Source of the DNA: an uncultured Clostridium sp.
GTDB taxonomy: Bacteria > Bacillota > Clostridia > Lachnospirales > Lachnospiraceae
Length of the DNA: 13,796 nucleotides
Reading direction: 5' to 3'
Assembly: GCA_900552885.1 (NCBI GenBank)
Contig: USBM01000031.1
Coordinates: forward strand, 1-13,796
A program made the position numbers and the translations under genes. Positions within the stretch are counted from its first letter, which is position 1. Each line of letters begins with the position of its first letter. Of this stretch, positions 1 through 6,980 are shown in pieces. The notes under the pieces are model-generated. The model saw only the letters and a list, made by a program, of their open reading frames with translations. It did no database searches and was not told the origin of the DNA.

Positions 1-685
1 ACTTAACTGTGTTAATCTTAACACCAGGACCCATTGTTGAAGATAATGTTACACTCTTCATATACTGTCCCTTTGCTGCTGCTGGCTTAACCTTAATAAT
101 CTCATCTATTAACGCTTGGAAGTTGTCTGCTAACTGCTCCTCTGTGAAAGAAGCCTTTCCAACTGGCACGTGAATAATGTTGTTCTTATCAAGTCTGTAT
201 TCAATCTTACCGGCTTTGATATCGTTAACTGCCTTTGTTACATCAGGAGTTACAGTACCAGCCTTTGGATTTGGCATTAAGCCCTTTGGTCCAAGTACAC
301 GACCAAGACGTCCAACAACACCCATCATATCCGGAGTTGCAACAACAACGTCGAAGTCTAACCATCCATCATTCTGAATCTTAGGAATTAATTCCTCGCC
401 ACCAACATAATCAGCACCTGCTGCAGTAGCCTCGTCTACCTTATCTCCCTTAGCGAATACTAAAACCTTAACAGTCTTACCAGTTCCATGAGGAAGAACT
501 ACAGCACCACGAATCTGCTGATCTGCATGACGTCCATCAAGACCCATTCTTAAGTGTGCTTCTACTGTCTCATCAAACTTTGCGCTTGCTGCTTTCTTAA
601 CAAGTGCAACAGCTTCTGGAATATCATAAACCTGAGTTTTGTCTACAAGCTTTGATGCTTCAACATATCTTTTACCTTTTTTCAT
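1..685 (-). CDS. rplA: 50S ribosomal protein L1 (3' end cut by window)
   Basis: Large-subunit protein L1, which builds the mobile L1 stalk of the ribosome at the tRNA exit side and in many bacteria represses its own operon by binding mRNA. The frame from ATG at 685 reads MKKGKRYVEASKLVDKT and stays open to base 1 (228 codons). The L1 signature GPKGLMPNPKAGTV is near residues 131-144, and the end reads STMGPGVKINTVK, so only a few residues should be missing compared with the usual ~230. The ribosome binding site AGGAGG is at 696-701, ten bases from the ATG. It is the last gene of the operon inside the window, 55 bp after rplK. An L1-binding-like hairpin touches its ribosome binding site. Confidence 0.97.
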   Translation of the reverse strand, partial: MKKGKRYVEASKLVDKTQVYDIPEAVALVKKAASAKFDETVEAHLRMGLDGRHADQQIRGAVVLPHGTGKTVKVLVFAKGDKVDEATAAGADYVGGEELIPKIQNDGWLDFDVVVATPDMMGVVGRLGRVLGPKGLMPNPKAGTVTPDVTKAVNDIKAGKIEYRLDKNNIIHVPVGKASFTEEQLADNFQALIDEIIKVKPAAAKGQYMKSVTLSSTMGPGVKINTVK

Positions 686-701
686 CTCTTAAAAACCTCC
701 T

Positions 702-729
702 GTGGTATTATCGGGAGCGACCCTCCCAC
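702..729 (-). promoter_or_regulatory. L1-binding RNA element before rplA (23S rRNA mimic)
   Basis: On the minus-strand RNA this 28-nt element starts GTGGGAGGG and ends AATACCAC. GTGG pairs with CCAC and an inner GGG pairs with CCC around a TCGCT loop. The unpaired and flanking bases match the L1-binding helix of 23S rRNA as I remember it (GGTGGGAGG on the 5' side, AATACCACC on the 3' side). The 3' end abuts the rplA AGGAGG at 696-701, so bound L1 would block initiation. A very similar element precedes rplK. The resemblance is seen; binding is inferred. Confidence 0.7.
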
Positions 730-740
730 TAAATCTACTG

Positions 741-1166
741 TTAATCCTCAACTACGATTCCCATGGAACGTGCTGTTCCGGAAATCATGCTGATTGCTGC
801 TTCAATGCTACCTGCATTTAAATCTGGCATCTTAAGCTCTGCGATTTTCTGAACCTCAGCTTTAGAAATGGTAGCAACCTTAGTCTTATTAGGAACAGAT
901 GAAGCCTTATCAAGCTTACATGCTTTCTTTAATAAAACTGCAGCCGGTGGAGTCTTAGTAACAAAACTGAAACTTCTGTCAGCATATACAGTAATAACAA
1001 CAGGAATGATCATTCCATCCTGATCTGCTGTCTTAGCGTTAAACTGCTTTGTGAACTCTACGATATTAACACCATGCTGACCTAATGCCGGTCCAACCGG
1101 TGGTGCAGGAGTTGCCTTACCTGCAGGAATCTGTAATTTGATATATCCTTCTACTTTCTTAGCCAT
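741..1166 (-). CDS. rplK: 50S ribosomal protein L11
   Basis: L11 binds the GTPase-associated region of 23S rRNA at the base of the L7/L12 stalk and is needed for the RelA stringent response. The 141-aa product has the standard length. It begins MAKKVEGYIKLQIPAGKA, followed by the conserved PAPPVGPALGQHGVNI near residues 20-36 (N-terminal domain), and ends with the RNA-binding C-terminal domain (GSIEAAISMISGTARSMGI). Ribosome binding site AGGAGG at 1178-1183 is well placed for ATG at 1166. It lies between nusG and rplA in the usual order. The 139-bp upstream gap is structured and includes an L1-binding-like element, so its expression is probably controlled by L1. Confidence 0.98.
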   Translation of the reverse strand: MAKKVEGYIKLQIPAGKATPAPPVGPALGQHGVNIVEFTKQFNAKTADQDGMIIPVVITVYADRSFSFVTKTPPAAVLLKKACKLDKASSVPNKTKVATISKAEVQKIAELKMPDLNAGSIEAAISMISGTARSMGIVVED

Positions 1167-1190
1167 AATCGTTATTTCCTCCTAATTCAT

Positions 1191-1217
1191 GTGGTATACG
1201 GGACAATGCCCTCCCAC
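1191..1217 (-). promoter_or_regulatory. L1-binding RNA element before rplK (23S rRNA mimic)
   Basis: On the minus-strand RNA this 27-nt element begins GTGGGAGGG and ends CCCGTATACCAC. The outer GTGG/CCAC and inner GGG/CCC pairs and the GTGGGAGG...TACCAC frame are shared with the element before rplA and with the L1 helix of 23S rRNA. It sits eight bases upstream of the rplK AGGAGG. In Escherichia coli L1 represses the L11-L1 operon through a 23S-like site before rplK. This fits as the equivalent, but binding is not shown here. Confidence 0.7.
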
Positions 1218-1221
1218 TGTT

Positions 1222-1288
1222 CACGAACCAAAAATCTATTGATTCTATTCGTGTATAAATTGTCTTTGCTCTGGTGTTTACCACACCA
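1222..1288 (-). other. Structured nusG-rplK intergenic leader (two hairpins)
   Basis: Upstream of the rplK L1 element the minus-strand RNA can form two more stems. One is TGGTGT/ACACCA at 1272-1288 with loop GGTAA. The other is CACGAA/TTCGTG (arms 1248-1253 and 1222-1227) enclosing a small AATC/GATT stem. Neither is followed by a U tract, so I do not call them terminators. They may be RNA-processing or stability structures. I see no convincing separate promoter for rplK here. Confidence 0.35.
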
Positions 1289-1305
1289 TAATAATAACTG
1301 TTGAA

Positions 1306-1842
1306 TTAATCCAACTTTGAAACATCCATAAAACTAATCTCCACAGATGTTGCACGACCGAAGATATCCACTTCAATCGTAACGGACTGCTTCGCTGTGT
1401 TGATATCCGTAATTGTTCCAACCGTACCTTCCCAGGCACCGGCTACAACCTTAACGGTATCTCCCAGTTCCACATCAATCTCCATCTCAGGAACTCTGAT
1501 TCCCAGATTCTTCATCTCCTGTTCGGTAAGCGGTACCGGCTTGGATCCCGGTCCAACAAATCCGGTAACACCTCTTGTATTACGGACAACATACCATGTT
1601 GCATCGTTCATGATCATATTGATCAATACATACCCCGGAAAGATCTTCTTCGATACGGATCTCTTTCTGCCATCCTTCAGTTCAACCACTTCCTGTACCG
1701 GAACAAGAACTTCGAATATCTGGTCCTGAAGCTTTCGATTCTCAATTGTCTGTTCAATATCGACTTTAACCTTATTCTCATAGCCGGAATAAGTGTGTGC
1801 CACATACCATCTTGCTTCGTTATTACTCTCTACCTCTGCCAT
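1306..1842 (-). CDS. nusG: Transcription elongation/antitermination factor NusG
   Basis: NusG binds the RNA polymerase clamp and modulates pausing, termination and coupling to the ribosome. The 178-aa product has normal length. The NGN domain is at about residues 9-120 (ARWYVAHTYSGYENKV, then KIFPGYVLINM and VRNTRGVTGFVG). A C-terminal KOW domain follows at about 125-178 (ELGDTVKVVAGAWEGTVGTI). The start ATG at 1842 follows AAGGCGGTG, a somewhat weak ribosome binding site that overlaps the secE stop codon (12-bp gap), so translation is probably coupled to secE. Confidence 0.98.
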   Translation of the reverse strand: MAEVESNNEARWYVAHTYSGYENKVKVDIEQTIENRKLQDQIFEVLVPVQEVVELKDGRKRSVSKKIFPGYVLINMIMNDATWYVVRNTRGVTGFVGPGSKPVPLTEQEMKNLGIRVPEMEIDVELGDTVKVVAGAWEGTVGTITDINTAKQSVTIEVDIFGRATSVEISFMDVSKLD

Positions 1843-1854
1843 GTGTTCACCGCC

Positions 1855-2058
1855 TTAACCGATAATAAATGAAAGACCAATCTGGAACAACCAATCAATT
1901 GCTGCAATAATACAACCGATCACAATTGCTGCAACGATAACTGCTACAGACTGCTTGCCTAAAAGCTTCTTGTCAGGCCAAATAATTTTACGGAATTCAC
2001 CTTTAAGCTCTGTGAAAAAGCTTCTCTTCAAAGATGCTGATTCATTCTCATTTGCCAT
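1855..2058 (-). CDS. secE: Preprotein translocase subunit SecE
   Basis: SecE is the small essential clamp subunit of the SecYEG channel in the cytoplasmic membrane. The 67-aa product is the short single-helix form usual in Gram-positive bacteria. A charged amphipathic segment (residues about 10-32, with the conserved FFTELKGEFRKIIWPDK) precedes one transmembrane helix at about 37-60 (QSVAVIVAAIVIGCIIAAI). Ribosome binding site GGAGGTG lies just upstream of ATG at 2058. It sits between rpmG and nusG, the common bacterial order. Confidence 0.97.
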   Translation of the reverse strand: MANENESASLKRSFFTELKGEFRKIIWPDKKLLGKQSVAVIVAAIVIGCIIAAIDWLFQIGLSFIIG

Positions 2059-2082
2059 TTGAAATCACCTCCGCAATCCGAA

Positions 2083-2232
2083 TTATTTGGTCTCTTTGTG
2101 TAAGGTATGAGCCTTACAGAATGGACAATACTTCTTAGTTTCCATACGCTCTGTGTGGACTCTCTTGTCCTTTGTCAGATTGTAATTACGCTGTTTACAC
2201 TCTGTACATGCCAATGTAATCTTAACTCGCAC
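2083..2232 (-). CDS. rpmG: 50S ribosomal protein L33 (zinc-ribbon form)
   Basis: L33 is a small protein near the E site of the large subunit. I choose GTG at 2232, giving 49 aa (MRVKITLACTECKQRNYN...). It has the standard L33 length and the strong ribosome binding site GGAGGTGG lies just upstream. A longer in-frame reading to 2328 would put non-L33 sequence, the U tract and the promoter leader inside the protein. Cysteine pairs C9-x2-C12 and C36-x2-C39 make this the zinc-binding (C+) paralogue; zinc-free L33 paralogues replace it under zinc limitation in some Firmicutes. It is the first gene of the rpmG-secE-nusG-rplK-rplA operon. Confidence 0.96.
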   Translation of the reverse strand: MRVKITLACTECKQRNYNLTKDKRVHTERMETKKYCPFCKAHTLHKETK

Positions 2233-2310
2233 AACTTCCACCTCCATCTTAAATTGTATATGCTTTCTTTTGTCTGCAAAACCAAGCGTTAACAGAAGTT
2301 TTTGCACACA

Positions 2311-2336
2311 AAAAAAAAGCTCCGACATGCGTCGAC
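2311..2336 (-). promoter_or_regulatory. Hairpin plus U tract at the 5' end of the rpmG transcript
   Basis: The predicted rpmG transcript starts near 2336. Its first bases can fold as TCGAC/GTCGG with a GCAT loop (one G-U pair), followed by GAGC and eight to nine U residues. A stem this short right at the 5' end is at most a weak terminator. It could instead be a stabilising 5' hairpin or a slippage/attenuation site. The sequence is seen; the role is unknown. Confidence 0.3.
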
Positions 2337-2342
2337 CGTATT

Positions 2343-2371
2343 AGAATATCAGATGATATAGCAAAAGTCAA
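2343..2371 (-). promoter_or_regulatory. Sigma-A promoter of the rpmG-secE-nusG-rplK-rplA operon
   Basis: The minus strand carries -35 TTGACT (2366-2371), a 17-bp spacer and -10 TATTCT (2343-2348), with a predicted start near 2336. This gives a leader of about 100 nt before rpmG. It is the best promoter on this strand between the ABC operon and rpmG. Confidence 0.8.
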
Positions 2372-2394
2372 GAAAAACCTTGATCTTTCCTGAC
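2363..2394 (-). terminator. Putative terminator of the ABC operon
   Basis: In minus-strand RNA, GTCAGGAAAG (2394-2385) pairs with TTTTCTTGAC (2376-2367) over ten pairs including two G-U, with an 8-nt loop, then UUUU. On the plus strand the two G-U pairs become A-C mismatches, so the hairpin is oriented for leftward transcripts. It is AT-rich and modest in strength. The 3' arm contains the -35 of the rpmG promoter. Confidence 0.4.
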
Positions 2395-2505
2395 TTTTTC
2401 CCATTTATTTCCGAATTATCCACGACCGGTAATTGGGACCACAATATATGGTATACAATGCCTTACATCCACATAGCCCAACCAGCTTTGCAATCATGTA
2501 GATCC

Positions 2506-3414
2506 TTACTCCTTTTTCACAACGATATTGCCATCTACCACCTCTAAGCGGACTTTCTTCCCTTCAATGCCAGCCGCTTCCATCATATTTTCCGGCAGTT
2601 GTACCCGCCCGAACTTGTCCAGAATGCTATATTCTTCATGTGTGTTCTCTGACAGATCCAGTTCACCGAGCGACATCTGCCGCAGGCTTTCCTCATATCC
2701 CTCTTTCATGATCTGCTCTGAACTGATCTTTCCATCCTGAATCCGCACCACACGCTGCACCATCTTTGCAATCTTATTATCATGTGTCACGATCACGATC
2801 GTCAATCCCATCTCTTCATTAAACTTACGAAACAGGTCAAAGATCTTATTCGCCGTCTTCACATCCACTGCCCCGGTCGGTTCATCTGCAAGCAGGATCT
2901 TCGGTTGATTTGCCAATGCAATTGCAATTGCGACCCGCTGCTGTTCTCCACCGGATAATTGTTTCAATGTACTGTATCTTTTATCGGCCATTCCCACCAA
3001 TTCCAGCAAATGCTCCGCACGCTCTCTCCGTTCCGCCTTATTCCCCTTGCAAAATAACATCGGTGTCATTACATTGTCCAGGGCATTCAGATAAGGAAAC
3101 AGATTTCGGGAATTGTTCTGCCAGACAAAACCGACCACCTCTCTTTTATATGTAACTAACTCTTCTTCCGTCAACAGACTCATATTCTTATCGTCTACAA
3201 ATAATGTTCCTGCCGATGGGCGTTCCAACCCGCCTAACATATTCAGGAAAGTTGATTTGCCGCTTCCGCTCTTTCCAATGATCGCCATCATTTCGCCCCG
3301 GGCTATCGTAAGTTCCAGCCCCGACAATGCCATAACTTCAATCTCTTTTGTCTTATAGATCTTCACCAGTCCATCACAGGTAATGATATCCTTTGTTTCT
3401 TCCACTGTCATCAC
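2506..3414 (-). CDS. ABC transporter ATPase with C-terminal AbrB/SpoVT-like domain
   Basis: Nucleotide-binding subunit of the MacB/LolD-like class. Counting from GTG 3414 (302 aa): Walker A GKSGSGKST at 47-55, Q-loop Q99, signature LSGGEQQR at 153-160, Walker B ILLADE at 173-178 with catalytic E178, and H-loop H211. All catalytic motifs are intact. After about 230 comes a charged linker. Residues about 263-302 (LDKFGRVQLPENMMEAAGI, then VRLEVVDGNIVVKK) look like the swapped-hairpin AbrB/SpoVT/MazE fold, an unusual tail for a transport ATPase. The upstream ATPase stop TGA overlaps ATG 3411. GGGAGG is only 2 nt from that ATG but 8 nt from GTG 3405, so the true start may be 3405. It is the last gene of the operon. 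Confidence 0.9.
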   Translation of the reverse strand: MMTVEETKDIITCDGLVKIYKTKEIEVMALSGLELTIARGEMMAIIGKSGSGKSTFLNMLGGLERPSAGTLFVDDKNMSLLTEEELVTYKREVVGFVWQNNSRNLFPYLNALDNVMTPMLFCKGNKAERRERAEHLLELVGMADKRYSTLKQLSGGEQQRVAIAIALANQPKILLADEPTGAVDVKTANKIFDLFRKFNEEMGLTIVIVTHDNKIAKMVQRVVRIQDGKISSEQIMKEGYEESLRQMSLGELDLSENTHEEYSILDKFGRVQLPENMMEAAGIEGKKVRLEVVDGNIVVKKE

Positions 3415-4094
3415 CTCCCAATCATACCATCTTCCATCTCATATACCACGTCCCCAAGTTCCATCAGATTGGTATCGTGTGTTGTCATCACGATCGTAAC
3501 ATTCTCTTTTTCAATTAATTCCTTGAATAAATGCATCACCGCAAGACCGGTATTGGTATCCAAGGCTCCCGTCGGCTCATCTGCAAAGATGACTTTCGGC
3601 TTATGTGCAATCGCTCTTGCAATCGCCACTCTCTGTTGTTCACCACCGGACATCTCACCCGGCATATGATTCATTCGTTTTTTCAATCCGACCAGTTCCA
3701 GACATTCCCTCACACGTTCCTCTCTTTTCTCCGTTGTCTGTGCCAGCCGAAGCCCAAAATCTACATTCTCATATGCATTCATCACGGGTATCAATGCCAC
3801 GGTCTGAAAAACGAACCCCATATCCTTGCGCCGCAGACATTCCCTCTCCTGCTCGGTCGCCTTGCCAATCTCCTTATCTCCCCAATAGATCTGTCCCTGT
3901 GTCGGACGATCCAAAGCACTTAACAGATTCAGTAAAGTTGTCTTTCCCGACCCGGACCGGCCTTTCAGAATGGTGAGTTTTCCTACCGGCACGATCATGT
4001 CAATTCCATGAAGTACTTCAATCTCTCTTCCACCCCCAAGCGGAAAAGATCTTGTTACTCCTTTGGATTCAATCATAACATCTGTATCTTCCAT
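3411..4094 (-). CDS. ABC transporter ATPase, MacB/LolD-like
   Basis: Nucleotide-binding subunit expected to power the FtsX-type permease encoded just upstream. The 227 aa match the family's single-domain length: Walker A GRSGSGKTT at 45-53, Q-loop Q97, signature MSGGEQQR at 148-155, Walker B VIFADE at 168-173 with E173, D-loop ALD near 177-179 and H-loop H206. The segment GFVFQTVALIPVMNAYENV is typical of LolD/MacB ATPases. The start ATG at 4094 has GGAGTGG in front. It lies 54 bp after the permease, and its stop overlaps the start region of the second ATPase. The two ATPases differ, so a heterodimer on a single permease chain is plausible. Confidence 0.93.
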   Translation of the reverse strand: MEDTDVMIESKGVTRSFPLGGGREIEVLHGIDMIVPVGKLTILKGRSGSGKTTLLNLLSALDRPTQGQIYWGDKEIGKATEQERECLRRKDMGFVFQTVALIPVMNAYENVDFGLRLAQTTEKREERVRECLELVGLKKRMNHMPGEMSGGEQQRVAIARAIAHKPKVIFADEPTGALDTNTGLAVMHLFKELIEKENVTIVMTTHDTNLMELGDVVYEMEDGMIGR

Positions 4095-4148
4095 ATTCCA
4101 CTCCGACCTCTCTTTCCAATAGATGATTCCGAAATTTGCATTCTCTCA

Positions 4149-6977
4149 TCAATCCTCTCCCATCTTGATCGCCTGTGCGATCTTCATATGAGCCAATATG
4201 TGTGCCAACACATATATACCACCACCAAGCATACAAAGAACAATAATGCCAATCCGCAGCATGTCACCAGCAGATATATATAACTGATACGGCAATACAT
4301 GTTGTTCCGGTGCATATGCGATCGTAATCAATGCAATAAACAATCGTGATGTGATCATTCCACTGACTACTCCCGACAGGACTGCGATCATGGAACAACA
4401 TATCTGTTCATTGATCAACATTTGTATAATCTCTCTCATACTCATACCCATCGCCCGGTAAATGCCAAACAACAACTCCCGTTGCCGGATGGATGTGATC
4501 CAATAGATCAGAAAACCGATCATACACAATATCATAACAACCAGAAAACTTAATGTGAGCATTCCATTCGTAATCTGTATCATTGCCGTCTGTTTTGCCA
4601 GAATCAGTTTCTGCTCCACATCTTTCCGGTATTCGAGCACCGCACCACTATCCCGGATCACATCTAACACTTTATTCTGGTGTCCCCCCGTCTTCATCCA
4701 GATCTCCGTCGGTTGAATGCCGAATATATTCGTCACATAACCATAATTGGCTACAATCAGATATGTTTCCTCCTGTTTGATATTCCCATTGTCATCCGTC
4801 ACCATCTTATATCCGGTGAATCCCGGCCACGCATCTACAAATCCGCAAATCTTTCCGGTCAGATCTCCTAACGTATCCTGATAAGAATCATCCTCCGATA
4901 ACATAGAATAACGGATCGTATCTCCCACCTTCAGATTGAATCTCTCCCGCGCATTTGATGACACCAGAATGTTACCTGCACCATCTGCCAGATCATTTAA
5001 GTAATGGTACCAATGTTTGTCTAATAAACCATCCCGCATCCAGGCGGTATTACCAAAATCCTCCGTCTGTATTGCCATCAGCACTCCGTTATCTGACAAT
5101 CCTTTTGCTGCCGCCAGACTAACATCCCGCTGCAATACCTCTGCCGCTGACTCTGTATGTTTTCGGACTTTTTCAAACAGATTGGTGTCCGGTTCTACAT
5201 ATACCAGATCCGTTATCTGTTTGTCCCCGGAACGATATGTCTTCGACATAGTCATCCACTTTTCTTTGACAACCAGATCTGCACCTGTATCATACCGGAT
5301 CCGTTCCTCCTCATTCCGGTTGATCGTTCTTGCAACATTGGAATAAAAGATTCCCATAGCAATAGATACCACCAGAAACAAAGAGATAAATGTCTGCTTT
5401 CTCCTTGTTCTTAATATCTGTAAAAAGGAAGCATAGACTGCCGGTGCCCAACGCTCTTTTCCCATATGATAGATCAACTGCACCACCACCCGGAACAAAC
5501 GAAGAATGATCATTCCTGCTCCAGCCATAAACAATACTGCACTGATAAACAATACCGGATCTAATCCCTTTCCATTCAATACCCTCTGGGCGATTTCCTC
5601 TTTCTGCTTGTTAAAACTATAATATGAATATCCTGACACCAGCAGTAAGACTACATCTATATAATACTTCTCAAAAAATGCAGTTTCCGAAGCATCCCTC
5701 TTTGATTTCTTCGCCACAATATCGATATTGGCTCGTTTCACTAACGGCAATGTCATAAATGCTATCGCTAACACCGCACCCGCAATCGCAAAGCCTACAC
5801 TCTTTCCTGTAATCGCAGCCATAAGATTCTTTCGATTCACAAACTCCAAAAAAGCATTTGACTGCCCCATCAACCGGCAGATCGCATATCCAAGAGGAAT
5901 CCCCAACACAATGCCGCTACAGGCTAACACGGATGCCTGACAAAAATATACCCACAAAATCTGTCTCATGGATACACCACGACTCTTCAGCATTGCAATC
6001 TCATTACCCTCAAGTTCAAGGATCTGAGAAGCTATCATATATATAAATATAAGGATCAGGGCAAGAATGGGTAATTCTAACACCCATAAGATTGCCGCAA
6101 TCTTCTTCGACTGTTGTATACTGTCCTCTAACAACCGGGTAAATACCGTTGTGATCTCAACTCTTTGTCCGTCAAATCCCGCCTTTGCATATCGTTTGAG
6201 CACTTTATAATAGGATGAAATATCCTTTGCTTTCATCTTCGTATAATCATATAGATAATACGCATAGAACCGAACCGTAATCTGCTTTTGAGCCGTCATG
6301 ATCTTCTCAAGATCTTGTTCCGACACAAACACATTTTTCTGATATTCTTCCGGTGCCTGTACCCAATATATATCATCCGACTTCTTTTCTTCAAAAACCC
6401 CCGTAATCATCAGTTGCAATGGATTTCCTTTTGCATCGGTATAGTCTTTCATCTCTATCGTCTGCCCCACGTACAATTCATTGTTTTCTAACGCAGATGC
6501 AGACACATAACACGGAATCTTTCCTGCTTCTTCCTTTTCCGAAGCAATGAGCTTCCAATGTTCTTCCATTTCTGACATATAACTGATCTTCAGATATTTA
6601 TCATTTTTGCGTTTTGCAACATTAACAATTGGTATAATGGCAGATTCCTTCAATGTATATAGCCCAATTCTCTGCGCCGGTTCCATCTGTAGGTCTCTTT
6701 GCAAAATACCATCCCAGCCTTCTATGGTTTCTATCACTTTAGAAAAGCTTTCCTTTGTTTTCTTATAGGTATTGCCCTGAAAGACGGAAACAACACACGG
6801 ATAAGTACCATTATCCTGAATATACTGTTTCATCTCATTCTGAAATGCCTGATTCTCCGACATATTCTGATACATCGGCAGACAGGCAGCCACTGCCACC
6901 AACAGTATGATTCCGACAAACAGGCAGATATTTAACCATTTTTTATAAAGAAGTTTCTGCTTGATAAATGTAAACAC
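4149..6977 (-). CDS. Large ABC permease with two FtsX modules
   Basis: Membrane component of a MacB/FtsX-type (mechanotransmission, type VII) ABC system. The 942 aa show about ten membrane helices: 15-34, then 295-318, 345-367, 392-413, 438-454, 474-496 and 527-546, then 804-826, 858-886 and 907-929. Large outer domains lie at about 35-293 and 547-803. Each half carries the FtsX cytoplasmic coupling motif: EIAMLKSRGVSMRQIL (326-341) and ELLFGIYRAMGMSMREII (834-851). The chain is therefore an internal pair of permease modules instead of the 400-650 aa single module of MacB. The start GTG at 6977 follows GGGGGTG and lies only 3 bp after the preceding lipoprotein gene. The substrate cannot be told from the sequence. 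Confidence 0.92.
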   Translation of the reverse strand: MFTFIKQKLLYKKWLNICLFVGIILLVAVAACLPMYQNMSENQAFQNEMKQYIQDNGTYPCVVSVFQGNTYKKTKESFSKVIETIEGWDGILQRDLQMEPAQRIGLYTLKESAIIPIVNVAKRKNDKYLKISYMSEMEEHWKLIASEKEEAGKIPCYVSASALENNELYVGQTIEMKDYTDAKGNPLQLMITGVFEEKKSDDIYWVQAPEEYQKNVFVSEQDLEKIMTAQKQITVRFYAYYLYDYTKMKAKDISSYYKVLKRYAKAGFDGQRVEITTVFTRLLEDSIQQSKKIAAILWVLELPILALILIFIYMIASQILELEGNEIAMLKSRGVSMRQILWVYFCQASVLACSGIVLGIPLGYAICRLMGQSNAFLEFVNRKNLMAAITGKSVGFAIAGAVLAIAFMTLPLVKRANIDIVAKKSKRDASETAFFEKYYIDVVLLLVSGYSYYSFNKQKEEIAQRVLNGKGLDPVLFISAVLFMAGAGMIILRLFRVVVQLIYHMGKERWAPAVYASFLQILRTRRKQTFISLFLVVSIAMGIFYSNVARTINRNEEERIRYDTGADLVVKEKWMTMSKTYRSGDKQITDLVYVEPDTNLFEKVRKHTESAAEVLQRDVSLAAAKGLSDNGVLMAIQTEDFGNTAWMRDGLLDKHWYHYLNDLADGAGNILVSSNARERFNLKVGDTIRYSMLSEDDSYQDTLGDLTGKICGFVDAWPGFTGYKMVTDDNGNIKQEETYLIVANYGYVTNIFGIQPTEIWMKTGGHQNKVLDVIRDSGAVLEYRKDVEQKLILAKQTAMIQITNGMLTLSFLVVMILCMIGFLIYWITSIRQRELLFGIYRAMGMSMREIIQMLINEQICCSMIAVLSGVVSGMITSRLFIALITIAYAPEQHVLPYQLYISAGDMLRIGIIVLCMLGGGIYVLAHILAHMKIAQAIKMGED

Positions 6978-6980
6978 CGG

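Noticed and set aside
1272..1288. Hairpin after nusG as an intrinsic terminator
   Set aside because: The stem is followed by GAGCAAAG, not by a U tract, and rplK downstream shows no clear promoter of its own.
2233..2328. In-frame N-terminal extension of L33 up to 2328
   Set aside because: It would make an 81-aa L33 starting inside the predicted leader hairpin and U tract; GTG 2232 has GGAGGTGG in front and gives the family's 49 aa.
2395..2505. Possible small RNA or second terminator after the ABC operon
   Set aside because: Only weak and imperfect repeats (for example around 2440-2460) were seen, with no U-tailed hairpin or promoter.
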